From an uncultured Rhodospirillaceae bacterium (GTDB lineage Bacteria; Pseudomonadota; Alphaproteobacteria; Azospirillales; Azospirillaceae): a stretch of 64,000 nt of DNA. The stretch lies in NCBI GenBank assembly GCA_937927415.1, contig CALBDS010000044.1:124001-188000 (forward strand), written 5' to 3'. A program made the translations under genes and the position numbers. Each line of letters starts with the position of its first letter. Within the stretch, counting starts at the first letter, position 1. Under the pieces are notes generated by a model. It saw nothing but the letters and a program-made list of their open reading frames with translations, made no database searches and was not told the DNA's origin. Positions 49,444-58,323 of the stretch are shown piece after piece.

Positions 49444-50973
49444 TTATCCCGCCGCAGCGCCGTCCGCTTCGGCATTGGGGTCTCCCGGTGCTGTTTCCCA
49501 CGCCAGCCCCGGCAGGGCGATGGACCGGCGCCCGGAACGGTCGGCGCGGCAGACGATGTGACCGCGCTGCTCCATATAGGTCAGCAGCCGCCGGGCACGC
49601 CCCGCCGACCGGCTGCCGCAGGCCCGCGCCACCTCGTGGTCGGACGGGCACGGGTCGCCGTTCAGTGCGGCCCGCGCGATCATCAGATAGACCCCCTGAA
49701 TATCTTCCGACAGGCCGGACGCGATGGCCTGCACCTGTTCCCAATCGGGCACCTGCGCCGTGGCGGCGGCGTCCACCCCCGCCCGCGCTGCGGCCAGACG
49801 GCGGCGGAAGGCCGGAAGGTCCAGCGGCGGCCCCGCCACCCGGCGGATGCGGCAGCGCACGAGAAAATCCTGATACAGCACGGCGACCGAGCGGAAGGCG
49901 GCGTCGGGGTCGGCCAGCACCTCGTCCATCACCGCGTCGATCTGCGGGCCGGGATCGGGGGGCGGTTCGGCGGGCGGCAGGTCCGCGTCCTCCCCCTCGG
50001 CGGACGCGGCGGTTTCGCTGGCCAGCAGGATGGCCGGGCGCACGCGGGCCAGTTGCGCCATCACCTCCGCCGTGGACGGCGGGGGGCGGCGCGGCGGCGG
50101 GGGCGGCGCCAGGGCCGGTTCGGTGCTGGTCAGGATCAGGTCGCGGGCATCCTCCACCGGGGTTTCCGGCAGGGGCAGCAGGCGCGGGCTGCCGCTGCGG
50201 GCCGCGGTTTCCACCGCCCCGATGCGGATGGGCAGCGGGCGGCGCGACAGGGCGGGGCCAAGGGCGACGAAATGGCCGCGCTCCAGATCACGGAAGCTTT
50301 CCGCCTGCCGCCGCTCCATGCCCAGGAGGTCGGCGGCCCGCGCCATGTCGATGTCGAGGAAGGTGCGGCCCATGAGAAAGTTGGAGGCTTCGGCCGCCAC
50401 GTTCTTCGCCAGCTTGGCCAGCCGCTGGGTGGCGATGACCCCGGCCAGCCCGCGCTTGCGCCCGCGGCACATCAGGTTCGTCATGGCGCCCAGCGACAGC
50501 TTGCGCGCCTCGTCCGACACCTCGCCGGCGGCGGCGGGGGCGAAAAGCTGGGCCTCGTCCACCACCACCAGCACGGGATACCAGTAATCCCGCTCGGCGT
50601 CGAACAGACCGCCCAGGAAGGCGGCGGCGGCGCGCATCTGCGCTTCCGTATCCAGCCCTTCGAGATTGAGCACGACGGAGACGCGGTGCTGCCGCACCCG
50701 CCCGGCGATGCCCTGCAGCGCCCCTTCGGTGTGGTCGGCGGCATCGACCACCACATGGCCGAAACGCTCGGCCAGGGTGACGAAATCCCCCTCGGGATCG
50801 ACGATGATCTGCTGCACCCAGGCCGCCGACTGTTCCACCAGCCGGCGCAGCAGGTGCGATTTGCCCGACCCGGAATTGCCCTGCACCAGCAGGCGCGTCG
50901 CCAGCAGCTCTTCCAGATCCAGCGCCGCGGGCGTGCCGCCCGTGGTCGTCCCCATCTCGATCGCCAGCTTCAT
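49444..50973 (-). CDS. HerA-like P-loop ATPase (DUF87)
   Basis: A 509-residue ATPase of the HerA/FtsK group. Walker A is GNSGSGKS at 32-39 and Walker B LVVVDEAQLFAP; the RGRKRGLAGVIATQRLAKLAKN stretch holds the sensor and Arg finger. Pro-rich linkers (around 270-330) lead to a C-terminal region (about 400-500) that looks like a winged helix (DHEVARACGSRSAGRARRLLTYMEQRGHIV). HerA-like enzymes drive DNA ends or move DNA, often with NurA; no nurA is here. ATG at 50973 is preferred over the longer open frame. It is alone between cytochrome c and CoA-transferase genes. Confidence 0.8.
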   Translation of the reverse strand: MKLAIEMGTTTGGTPAALDLEELLATRLLVQGNSGSGKSHLLRRLVEQSAAWVQQIIVDPEGDFVTLAERFGHVVVDAADHTEGALQGIAGRVRQHRVSVVLNLEGLDTEAQMRAAAAFLGGLFDAERDYWYPVLVVVDEAQLFAPAAAGEVSDEARKLSLGAMTNLMCRGRKRGLAGVIATQRLAKLAKNVAAEASNFLMGRTFLDIDMARAADLLGMERRQAESFRDLERGHFVALGPALSRRPLPIRIGAVETAARSGSPRLLPLPETPVEDARDLILTSTEPALAPPPPPRRPPPSTAEVMAQLARVRPAILLASETAASAEGEDADLPPAEPPPDPGPQIDAVMDEVLADPDAAFRSVAVLYQDFLVRCRIRRVAGPPLDLPAFRRRLAAARAGVDAAATAQVPDWEQVQAIASGLSEDIQGVYLMIARAALNGDPCPSDHEVARACGSRSAGRARRLLTYMEQRGHIVCRADRSGRRSIALPGLAWETAPGDPNAEADGAAAG

Positions 50974-51075
50974 GCCCGTCCCAACAAAACCGTCCTGCCC
51001 GGAAAGCCGGCCTCTATACAGCAAAACCGCCGCCCGTGGGGAGCGGCGGTTTCGCAACAGTCCGGCGGGAAACGG

Positions 51076-52593
51076 TTACTCCGCCGCCACCGCCTCCTGC
51101 GCTTCCTTCATGGTGCCGGTGTTCTGGTAGCGGATGTGCCAGGAGAAGGCTTCCTCCAGCAGATGCGGCGTGTGCCCGCCCCGCTTCAGGGCGCGGCGGA
51201 AGTAATCGTCGGCCATGTCGCGGTAGGTGGGGTGGACGCAGTTGCGGATGATGATTTCCGCCCGTTCCCGCGGGGCCAGCCCGCGCAGGTCGGCCAGGCC
51301 AACCTCGGTCACCAGCACGTCCACGTCATGCTCGTTATGGTCAACGTGGCTGACCATCGGCACGATGGACGAAATCGCCCCGCCCTTGGCCAGCGACTTG
51401 GTGACGAACACGGCCAGATAGGCGTTGCGGGCGAAATCCCCCGACCCGCCGATGCCGTTCATCATCTGGGTGCCGTTGACGTGGGTGGAGTTGACGTTGC
51501 CGTAGATGTCACACTCCAGTGCGGTGTTGATGCCGATGACGCCCAGACGGCGGATGACCTCCGGATGGTTGGAGATTTCCTGCGGGCGCAGCAGCAGACG
51601 GCCCTTGTACGATCCGATCTTCGGCAGCACCTCGGCGTACTTGTCGGCGCTCAGCGTGACCGACGAGCCGGAGGCGAAGATCAGCTTTCCGGCGTCGAAC
51701 AGGTCGAAGGTGCTGTCCTGCAACACCTCGCTGTACATGGTCAGGTCGTGGAACGGCCCCTCGATCAGCCCGTGCAGCACGGCGTTGGCGATGGTGCCGA
51801 TGCCGGCCTGGAGCGGGTTCAGGCTGCGCGACAGGCGGCCCTTGCGCACCTCGCTCTCGAAGAACTCGATCAGGTGGCCGGCAATCGCCTTGGTCTCATC
51901 GTCGGGCGGCAGGATGTTGGCCGAACTGTCCGCCTTGCGGGTCACCACGATGGCGGCGATCCGCGACGGGTCGATGGGAATATAGGGCAGGCCGGCACGG
52001 CTTTCCGGTGTGACCACCGGGATCGGCTCGCGGAACGGGCGGCGGGTGGGGATATAGACATCGTGCAGCCCTTCCAGCTCCAGCGGCTGGGTCAGGTTCA
52101 GCTCGATGATGACCTTTTCCGCCAGGATGGCGAAGGTGGCGGAGTTGCCGATGGAGGTGGTGGGAATGATCCCGCCGTTCTCGGTGATGGCGCAGGCTTC
52201 CACCACCGCGACATCAATCGGCCCCATCTGGCGGGACCGCAGCAGTTCAACGGTTTCCGACAGGTGCTGATCGACGAACATCACCTCGCCGCGGTTGATG
52301 GCGCGGCGCAGGACGGGATCGGCCTGGAACGGCAGACGGCGGGCGAGAACCCCGGCTTCCGTCAGGATCTTGTCCACGTCGTTGCCCAGCGAGGCGCCGG
52401 TCATGAGAGTGATCTTCAGATGGTCGGTCGCCGCCCGCTCGGCCAGTGCCAGAGGCACCGCCTTGGCATCACCGGCGCGGGTAAAGCCGCTCATTCCCAC
52501 GGTCATGCCGTCCTTGATCAGCATGGCCGCTTCTTCCGGGGACATCACCTTGCCCCAGAGCGACTTCAAACGGATTCGATCCTGATACATCAA
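51076..52593 (-). CDS. Acetyl-CoA hydrolase/transferase family enzyme (succinyl-CoA:acetate CoA-transferase type)
   Basis: A 505-residue class I CoA-transferase of the AarC/Cat1 group. It moves CoA between acetyl-CoA, succinyl-CoA and free acids. The catalytic Glu is in MYSEVLQDSTFDL; NPLQAGIGTIANAVLHGL and VNGTQMMNGIGGSGDF are characteristic blocks. Together with ActP 6 kb away it could activate imported acetate without acetate kinase or synthetase. AGGGACGCTTG precedes the ATG pair at 52593/52590. The choice between transferase and hydrolase cannot be settled by eye. Confidence 0.88.
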   Translation of the reverse strand: MMYQDRIRLKSLWGKVMSPEEAAMLIKDGMTVGMSGFTRAGDAKAVPLALAERAATDHLKITLMTGASLGNDVDKILTEAGVLARRLPFQADPVLRRAINRGEVMFVDQHLSETVELLRSRQMGPIDVAVVEACAITENGGIIPTTSIGNSATFAILAEKVIIELNLTQPLELEGLHDVYIPTRRPFREPIPVVTPESRAGLPYIPIDPSRIAAIVVTRKADSSANILPPDDETKAIAGHLIEFFESEVRKGRLSRSLNPLQAGIGTIANAVLHGLIEGPFHDLTMYSEVLQDSTFDLFDAGKLIFASGSSVTLSADKYAEVLPKIGSYKGRLLLRPQEISNHPEVIRRLGVIGINTALECDIYGNVNSTHVNGTQMMNGIGGSGDFARNAYLAVFVTKSLAKGGAISSIVPMVSHVDHNEHDVDVLVTEVGLADLRGLAPRERAEIIIRNCVHPTYRDMADDYFRRALKRGGHTPHLLEEAFSWHIRYQNTGTMKEAQEAVAAE

Positions 52594-52748
52594 GCGTCCC
52601 TATGGTTTCTTGGCAATTCTTGGGCTGTGCCGAGGGAGCGTTTCCGTTTATTTTTTCTTTCTTTGTACGTAAGGCGAAATGATATGTCCCTGCAACAGAC
52701 AGAATGGAATATCAGCATCCTCTTGCCCGCATACCGGGCCGTATGGGG

Positions 52749-53642
52749 TCAAAGGATTTTCGCCTGCTCCACGATCCACCGCCGAAACGCGGCCAGCGGC
52801 GGGTATTGCCCCCGTGCGGGGGGGTGCACAAGATAATAGGACCGGGCGCTGCGGTGGGGCTGGTCGGCCATGGGCACCAGGGTTCCCGCCTGAAGCTCGC
52901 CCTGGATCAGCAGCGTGGGCAGCAGCGCCACCCCCAACCCGGCGATGGCGGCCTGGGCGGTGATGGCGAACTGTTCGAAATGCATGCCCGTGCCGGCGGG
53001 GCGGGCGATGCCGTGGGCGGCGAACCATTCCATCCACGCATAGGACCGGCTGGTGGTGTGGAGCAGCGGCAATGCCGCGAGTGCCTCCGCCCCCGCCGCC
53101 GGGTGGGCGGCGCGGAAGGTGGGGGAGGCCACGGGCAGCACATCTTCCCCCATCAACCGGTCACAGACGGCACCGGGCCAGTCGGGATCCCCGAAATGGA
53201 TGGCGGCGTCGATCTCTTCCCCGCGGAAATCAAAGGGTTCCAGGCGGGTGATGACATGCAGGATCACTTCCGGATTGCGGGCCTGGAAATCGGGAAGCCG
53301 CGGCACCAGCCAACGGGTGCCGAAGGTGGGCAGCACCGCCAGCGCCAGCACGCCGCCCTTGGGCGCTGCGATGACCCGCAGGCTGGCCGCCCCGATACGG
53401 CGCAGAGCGTCGGCCACCGATTCCGCGTAATCCTGCCCGGCGGGGGTCAGGGAGACGCGCTGCCCCTCCCGCACGAACAGGGGGCAGCCCAGCAGATCCT
53501 CCAACCCCTTGATCTGGCGGCTGACCGCCCCTTGAGTCAGGCCCAGTTCCTGCCCGGCGGCGGTGAAGCTGCCGGTGCGCGCCGCGGCGTCGAAGGCGGT
53601 CAGCGCGCTCATGGACGGCAGGTGGCGGCGGCGGACGGACAT
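52749..53642 (-). CDS. LysR-family regulator, GcvA-like
   Basis: A 297-residue LysR-type regulator. DNA-binding part: RRRHLPSMSALTAFDAAAR and LTQGAVSRQIKGLEDLLGCPLF, the spelling typical of the GcvA subgroup. Effector domain follows. It is divergent from the TPP-enzyme operon (150 bp between starts) and is the natural candidate regulator of it. ATG at 53642 chosen; the open frame to 53765 would cover most of the promoter space. Confidence 0.88.
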   Translation of the reverse strand: MSVRRRHLPSMSALTAFDAAARTGSFTAAGQELGLTQGAVSRQIKGLEDLLGCPLFVREGQRVSLTPAGQDYAESVADALRRIGAASLRVIAAPKGGVLALAVLPTFGTRWLVPRLPDFQARNPEVILHVITRLEPFDFRGEEIDAAIHFGDPDWPGAVCDRLMGEDVLPVASPTFRAAHPAAGAEALAALPLLHTTSRSYAWMEWFAAHGIARPAGTGMHFEQFAITAQAAIAGLGVALLPTLLIQGELQAGTLVPMADQPHRSARSYYLVHPPARGQYPPLAAFRRWIVEQAKIL

Positions 53643-53791
53643 GGCGCAACACTCCGGGGCCAAGAAGAGAGGGGCTACCCCATGAGAATAACTCATACCT
53701 TCGGGAAAGGAAGTCGGTTGCGGCCCGCCCCCATCCCCGCCACACTGCCGGGCGGCACCAAGCACATGATGCAGAAAACGGATTGGCAGTC

Positions 53792-55459
53792 ATGAAAACG
53801 GGCGGGCAGTTGATCGTCGCGGCACTGGAGGCGCAGGGGGTCCGGCGCGTCTACGGCGTGCCGGGGGAAAGCTATCTGGCGGTGCTGGACGCGCTGCATG
53901 ATTCATCCATCCGCACCGTCATCGCCCGCCACGAAAGCGGTGCCGCCATGATGGCGGAGGCCGAGGGCAAGCTGAGCGGGCGCCCCGGCGTGTGCTTCGT
54001 CACCCGCGGCCCCGGCGCCACCAACGCCGCCGCCGGCATTCACATCGCCCAACAGGATTCCACCCCCCTGGTGGTGTTCGTCGGCCAGATCGAACGCGCC
54101 ATGCGCGGCCGTGATGCCTTTCAGGAGGTGGATTACCGCCAGATGTTCGGCGGCATGGCGAAATGGGCGGCGGAAATCGACAGCGCCGACCGGGTGCCGG
54201 AGATGGTCAGCCGCGCCTTCCACACCGCCATGAGCGGGCGCCCCGGCCCGGTGGTCCTGGCTCTGCCCGAAGACATGCTGGCGGAGACTGCCGATGTGCC
54301 GGTCGCGGCGGCGGCCGAAGCCCCCACCCCCGCCCCCTCCCCGGCCCAGGCGCAGGAGGCTGCGCGCATGCTGGCCGCTGCCCGGCGCCCGCTGGTGATC
54401 GCCGGCGGATCCCGCTGGACCCCGGACGCGGTGGCGGCGCTGCGCACCGTCGCCGAAGCGTGGCGGGTGCCGGTCGCCTGTTCCTTCCGCCGGCAGATGC
54501 TGTTCGACCACACCCACCCGCTCTACGCCGGAGATGTGGGGCTGGGCATCAATCCCAAGCTGATGGCCCGCATCAAGGACGCCGATCTTCTGGTCCTGCT
54601 GGGCGGACGGATGTCGGAGGTGCCGTCCCAGAGCTATGAGCTTCTGGGCATTCCCGAACCGGGGGTGCCGGTGATCCACGTCCATCCGGGGGCGGAGGAA
54701 CTGGGCCGGGTCTACCGCCCCGCCCTGGCGGTCAACGCCACGCCGGGGGCCTTCCTCGACGCGCTGGCGGCGCTGCCGTCGTTTGCCGCCGCTGCGGACT
54801 CCGCCGCCGCAGACTGGGCGGATGCCGCCAACGCCGACTATCGCGCCTGGAGCGGCACCCTGCCCACCACGCCGGGCGCGGTGCAGATGGGGGCGGTGAT
54901 GGGGTGGCTGCGCGACACCCTGCCCGATGATACCATCATCGCCAACGGGGCCGGCAATTACGCCACCTGGATTCATCGTTTTTGGCGCTTCCGCCGGTTC
55001 GGCACGCAACTGGCCCCGGTGTGCGGCAGCATGGGCTATGGCCTGCCCGCCGCGGTGGCGGCCAAGCTGGCGAACCCGGATCGGACTGTGGTGTGCTTTG
55101 CCGGCGACGGCTGCTTCCAGATGACGGGGCAGGAATTCGGCACCGCCGCCCAGGAAGGGGCCAACATCATCGTGGTGGTGGTGGACAATGCCATGTACGG
55201 CACCATCCGCATGCATCAGGAACGGGAATATCCGGGCCGGGTCAGCGGCACCGCCCTGCGCAACCCCGATTTCGCCGCGCTGGCGCGCGCCTATGGCGGC
55301 CACGGCGAAACGGTGGAGCGGACGGAGGATTTCGCCCCCGCCTTCACCCGTGCGCGGGACGCCGGGCGTCCGGCCATCCTTCATGTGAAAATCGACGGGG
55401 AAGCCATCACCCCCACCCGCACCCTGTCCGACATCCGCGCCGCCGGGCGCCCCCGCTGA
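53792..55459 (+). CDS. Thiamine-diphosphate-dependent enzyme, acetolactate-synthase-like
   Basis: A 555-residue enzyme of the acetohydroxyacid synthase / benzoylformate decarboxylase group. The catalytic Glu48 is in ARHESGAAMMAEAEG; the TPP/Mg motif is GDGCFQ... with DNAMYGT further on; the middle FAD/binding domain is present. No small regulatory subunit gene is beside it. It heads an operon with an ALDH and an FAD oxidase, so it probably acts on a 2-oxo acid in a catabolic path rather than in branched-chain amino-acid synthesis; this is inference. ATG at 53792 chosen, no strong ribosome site. Confidence 0.82.
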   Translation: MKTGGQLIVAALEAQGVRRVYGVPGESYLAVLDALHDSSIRTVIARHESGAAMMAEAEGKLSGRPGVCFVTRGPGATNAAAGIHIAQQDSTPLVVFVGQIERAMRGRDAFQEVDYRQMFGGMAKWAAEIDSADRVPEMVSRAFHTAMSGRPGPVVLALPEDMLAETADVPVAAAAEAPTPAPSPAQAQEAARMLAAARRPLVIAGGSRWTPDAVAALRTVAEAWRVPVACSFRRQMLFDHTHPLYAGDVGLGINPKLMARIKDADLLVLLGGRMSEVPSQSYELLGIPEPGVPVIHVHPGAEELGRVYRPALAVNATPGAFLDALAALPSFAAAADSAAADWADAANADYRAWSGTLPTTPGAVQMGAVMGWLRDTLPDDTIIANGAGNYATWIHRFWRFRRFGTQLAPVCGSMGYGLPAAVAAKLANPDRTVVCFAGDGCFQMTGQEFGTAAQEGANIIVVVVDNAMYGTIRMHQEREYPGRVSGTALRNPDFAALARAYGGHGETVERTEDFAPAFTRARDAGRPAILHVKIDGEAITPTRTLSDIRAAGRPR

Positions 55460-55477
55460 TTACCGTTTAGGAGAGCC

Positions 55478-56989
55478 ATGTCCATGACCTCATCCGACCT
55501 TCTCGCCCGTCTCGGCGTCACCCTGTCGGCTCCCGGCACGCCCGGCCTGACCGCGCGCTCCCCCATCGACGGGGCGGTGCTGGGCACGGTCCCCGCCGCC
55601 ACCCCGGACGCGGTGCAGGCGGCGCTGGAACGGGCGCAGACCGCGTTCCTGGCGTGGCGGGCGGTTCCGGCCCCGCGCCGTGGCGAACTGGTCCGCCTGC
55701 TGGGCGAGGAACTGCGCGCCGCCAAGGAGGATCTGGGCCTGCTGGTAACCCTGGAAGCCGGCAAGATCATCCAGGAAGGCCTGGGCGAAGTGCAGGAGAT
55801 GATCGACATCTGCGATTTCGCGGTCGGTCTGTCCCGCCAGCTCTACGGCCTGACCATCGCCTCGGAACGCCCCGGCCATTCCATGCGCGAAAGCTGGCAC
55901 CCCATGGGGCCGTGCGGGGTCATCAGCGCCTTCAACTTCCCCGTGGCGGTGTGGGCGTGGAACGCGGCTCTGGCCCTGGTGTGCGGCGACCCGGTGGTGT
56001 GGAAGCCGTCGGAAAAGACCCCGCTGACGGCACTGGCCTGCGCCGCCCTGTTCGAAAAGGCGGTGGCCCGCTTCGGCGATGCCCCCGCCCACCTGCTCCA
56101 GGTGGTCAACGGCGGGCGCGACGTGGGCGAGGCCATCGCCAAATCACCGCTGGTTCCCATCGTGTCGGCCACCGGCTCCACCCGCATGGGCCGGGTGGTG
56201 TCGGTGACCGTGGCCGAGCGGTTCGGGCGCTCGATCCTGGAATTGGGCGGCAACAACGCCATGATCGTGGCCCCCTCCGCCGATCTCGACATGGCGGTGC
56301 GGGCGATCCTGTTCGCGGCGGTGGGCACCTGCGGTCAGCGGTGCACCACGCTGCGCCGGCTGATCGTCCACCGCAGCGTCAAGGACACGCTGCTGGCCCG
56401 GCTCCGGGCCGCCTATGCCACCATTCCCATCGGCGACCCGCGCGAAACCGGCACGCTGATCGGCCCGCTGGTGGACGCCGACGCCTTCCGGGCCATGCAG
56501 ACCGCGCTGGAACAGGCCAAGGCCGAGGGCGGCACCATCGTCCAGGGCGGCGCCCGCGCGCTGGCCGACCGCTTCCCCAACGGCTGGTACGTCGCCCCGG
56601 CCCTCGTGGAGATGCCGGAACAGTCGGCGGTGGTGCGCCATGAGACCTTCGCGCCCATCCTCTACGTGCTGACCTATGACACGCTGGACGAGGCCATCGC
56701 GTTGCAGAACGGGGTGCCTCAGGGGCTGTCGTCCTGCATCTTCTCCACCGACCTGCGGGAAACGGAACGGTTCCTGTCGGCCACCGGCTCCGACTGCGGC
56801 ATCGCCAACGTCAACATCGGCCCCAGCGGGGCGGAAATCGGCGGCGCCTTCGGCGGGGAGAAGGAAACCGGCGGCGGGCGCGAATCCGGCTCCGACGCCT
56901 GGAAGGGCTATATGCGGCGCCAGACGGCCACGGTGAACTATTCCTCCGCCCTGCCGCTGGCGCAGGGCATCCGCTTCGACGTGGGCTGA
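55478..56989 (+). CDS. ALDH7-type aldehyde dehydrogenase (aminoadipate-semialdehyde / piperideine-6-carboxylate dehydrogenase-like)
   Basis: A 503-residue NAD-dependent aldehyde dehydrogenase. Catalytic Cys289 in GTCGQRCT and Glu255 in ILELGGNN. The NVNIGPSGAEIGGAFGGEKE stretch near the end, followed by TGGGRESGSDAWK, is the signature of the ALDH7 group (antiquitin, AmaB), which oxidises 2-aminoadipate 6-semialdehyde in lysine or pipecolate breakdown. GGAGAG precedes the ATG. The FAD oxidase 4 bp downstream resembles the oxidase partner in such pathways. Substrate is a strong guess, not proof. Confidence 0.85.
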   Translation: MSMTSSDLLARLGVTLSAPGTPGLTARSPIDGAVLGTVPAATPDAVQAALERAQTAFLAWRAVPAPRRGELVRLLGEELRAAKEDLGLLVTLEAGKIIQEGLGEVQEMIDICDFAVGLSRQLYGLTIASERPGHSMRESWHPMGPCGVISAFNFPVAVWAWNAALALVCGDPVVWKPSEKTPLTALACAALFEKAVARFGDAPAHLLQVVNGGRDVGEAIAKSPLVPIVSATGSTRMGRVVSVTVAERFGRSILELGGNNAMIVAPSADLDMAVRAILFAAVGTCGQRCTTLRRLIVHRSVKDTLLARLRAAYATIPIGDPRETGTLIGPLVDADAFRAMQTALEQAKAEGGTIVQGGARALADRFPNGWYVAPALVEMPEQSAVVRHETFAPILYVLTYDTLDEAIALQNGVPQGLSSCIFSTDLRETERFLSATGSDCGIANVNIGPSGAEIGGAFGGEKETGGGRESGSDAWKGYMRRQTATVNYSSALPLAQGIRFDVG

Positions 56990-56993
56990 GATC

Positions 56994-58265
56994 ATGGATG
57001 GCCGTTCCCTAACCCATGGGCTGTGGGGGCGCACCGCCCCCGCGGCCCCGGCCACGGTGCCGCTCGGCGGCGACACGCGGGCCGATGTGGCCATCGTCGG
57101 CGCCGGTTTCACCGGCCTGTCGGCGGCCCTGCATCTGGCCGAAGCCGGCACCAGCGCCGTGGTGCTGGAAGCCGAGGAGCCGGGCTTCGGCGGCTCGGGA
57201 CGGAACGTCGGGCTGGTCAATGCCGGCCTGTGGCTGCCCCCCGCCGACATCGCAGCGGCGGTGGGGGTGGAGGTGGGGCACCGGCTCAACACCGCCCTCG
57301 GCGCCTCCCCGGCCCTGGTGTTCTCCCTGATCGAGCGGTTCGGCATCGCGTGCGAGGCGGTGCGCAACGGCACGCTGCATCTGGCCCACGCCCCTTGCGG
57401 CTTTGCCGATCTGGAACGGCGGCACCAGCAGCTTTCCGCCATCGGCGCGCCCGTCACCCTGCTGGACGAACGGGAAACCGAAGCGCGCACCGGCAGCCGC
57501 GCCTTTTACGGCGCCCTGCACGACGCCCGCGCCGGCACCATCCAGCCGCTGGCCTACGCCCGCGGGCTGGCGGCGGCAGCCCTGGCGGCGGGGGCGCGCA
57601 TCCACACCGGCACCACCGTCACAAAGCTGGAGCGGGGGGCGGACGGCTGGCGGGTCATCACCCCCCGCGGCACGGTGACCGCCGATACGGTGATCCTGGC
57701 GACCAACGCCTACACCGGCGCGCTGGTCCCCGGCCTGTCGCGGACGCTCACCCCCGTCCATTACTTCCAGTGCGCCACCGAACCCTTGCCCGAACGCGCA
57801 CTGGCGGAGATCCTGCCGCGGCGGGAAGGCACCTGGGACACCGGCATGGTGATGGCGTCGTTCCGCCTGGATCAGGCGGGGCGGCTGATCGTCGGCTCCA
57901 TCGGGCGGCTGGACCATGCGGCGGCGGCGGCTCATCGCACTTGGGCCGCGCGGGTGATGCACCGCGCCTTCCCCCAGACCCGCGGGCTGGCGCTGGACGG
58001 CGGGTGGTTCGGGCGCATCGGCATGACCGACGACCACATCCCCCGCTTCCACGAACCGGAACCGGGGTTGCTGGCCGTCATCGGCTACAACGGCCGTGGC
58101 ATCGGGCCGGGCACGGTGTTCGGCAAGGCGCTGGCCGCCTTTGCCCGCACCCGCGATGCCGATGCCATGCCCCTGCCCCGCATCGCACCCCACGCCTGGC
58201 CGTGGCGCCCGGTGCGCGCGGCCTATTGGGAAGCCGGGGCCGTGGCGTGGCACACGGTTGACTGA
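56994..58265 (+). CDS. FAD-dependent amine/amino-acid oxidoreductase (DAO family)
   Basis: A 423-residue FAD enzyme of the D-amino-acid oxidase / glycine oxidase family. The dinucleotide motif is VAIVGAGFTGLSAALHLAEAG near 32-52; the C-terminal GRIGMTDDHIPRFHEPEPGLLAVIGYNGRGIGPGT block closes the flavin site. Similar enzymes act on pipecolate, gamma-glutamylputrescine or taurine-like amines. Next to an ALDH7-type gene, a pipecolate/lysine role (AmaA-like) is attractive. It starts 4 bp after the ALDH stop, and a strong terminator follows. A possible alternate is a putrescine/amine oxidase. Confidence 0.82.
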   Translation: MDGRSLTHGLWGRTAPAAPATVPLGGDTRADVAIVGAGFTGLSAALHLAEAGTSAVVLEAEEPGFGGSGRNVGLVNAGLWLPPADIAAAVGVEVGHRLNTALGASPALVFSLIERFGIACEAVRNGTLHLAHAPCGFADLERRHQQLSAIGAPVTLLDERETEARTGSRAFYGALHDARAGTIQPLAYARGLAAAALAAGARIHTGTTVTKLERGADGWRVITPRGTVTADTVILATNAYTGALVPGLSRTLTPVHYFQCATEPLPERALAEILPRREGTWDTGMVMASFRLDQAGRLIVGSIGRLDHAAAAAHRTWAARVMHRAFPQTRGLALDGGWFGRIGMTDDHIPRFHEPEPGLLAVIGYNGRGIGPGTVFGKALAAFARTRDADAMPLPRIAPHAWPWRPVRAAYWEAGAVAWHTVD

Positions 58266-58271
58266 AACAAA

Positions 58272-58303
58272 AAAGCGCCGCCGGACGGCTCCGGCGGCGC
58301 TTT
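58272..58303. terminator. Bidirectional intrinsic terminator
   Basis: AAAGCGCCGCCGGA (58272-58285), loop CGGC, TCCGGCGGCGCTTT (58290-58303): perfect 14-bp arms, with A-run on one side and T-run on the other. It closes both the rightward TPP-ALDH-FAD operon and the leftward actP gene, which ends 21 bp away. Confidence 0.9.
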
Positions 58304-58323
58304 CCATCGTCGGTGCTGTCCGG

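Noticed and set aside
49324..52836. A 1170-codon open frame on the plus strand opposite the HerA-like and CoA-transferase genes
   Set aside because: It is antisense to two genes with clear motifs and is His/Gln/Gly-rich, the usual shadow of GC-rich coding DNA.
53792..55459. Housekeeping acetolactate synthase (ilvB)
   Set aside because: No small subunit gene, and it is in a catabolic-looking operon with ALDH and FAD oxidase under a LysR regulator.
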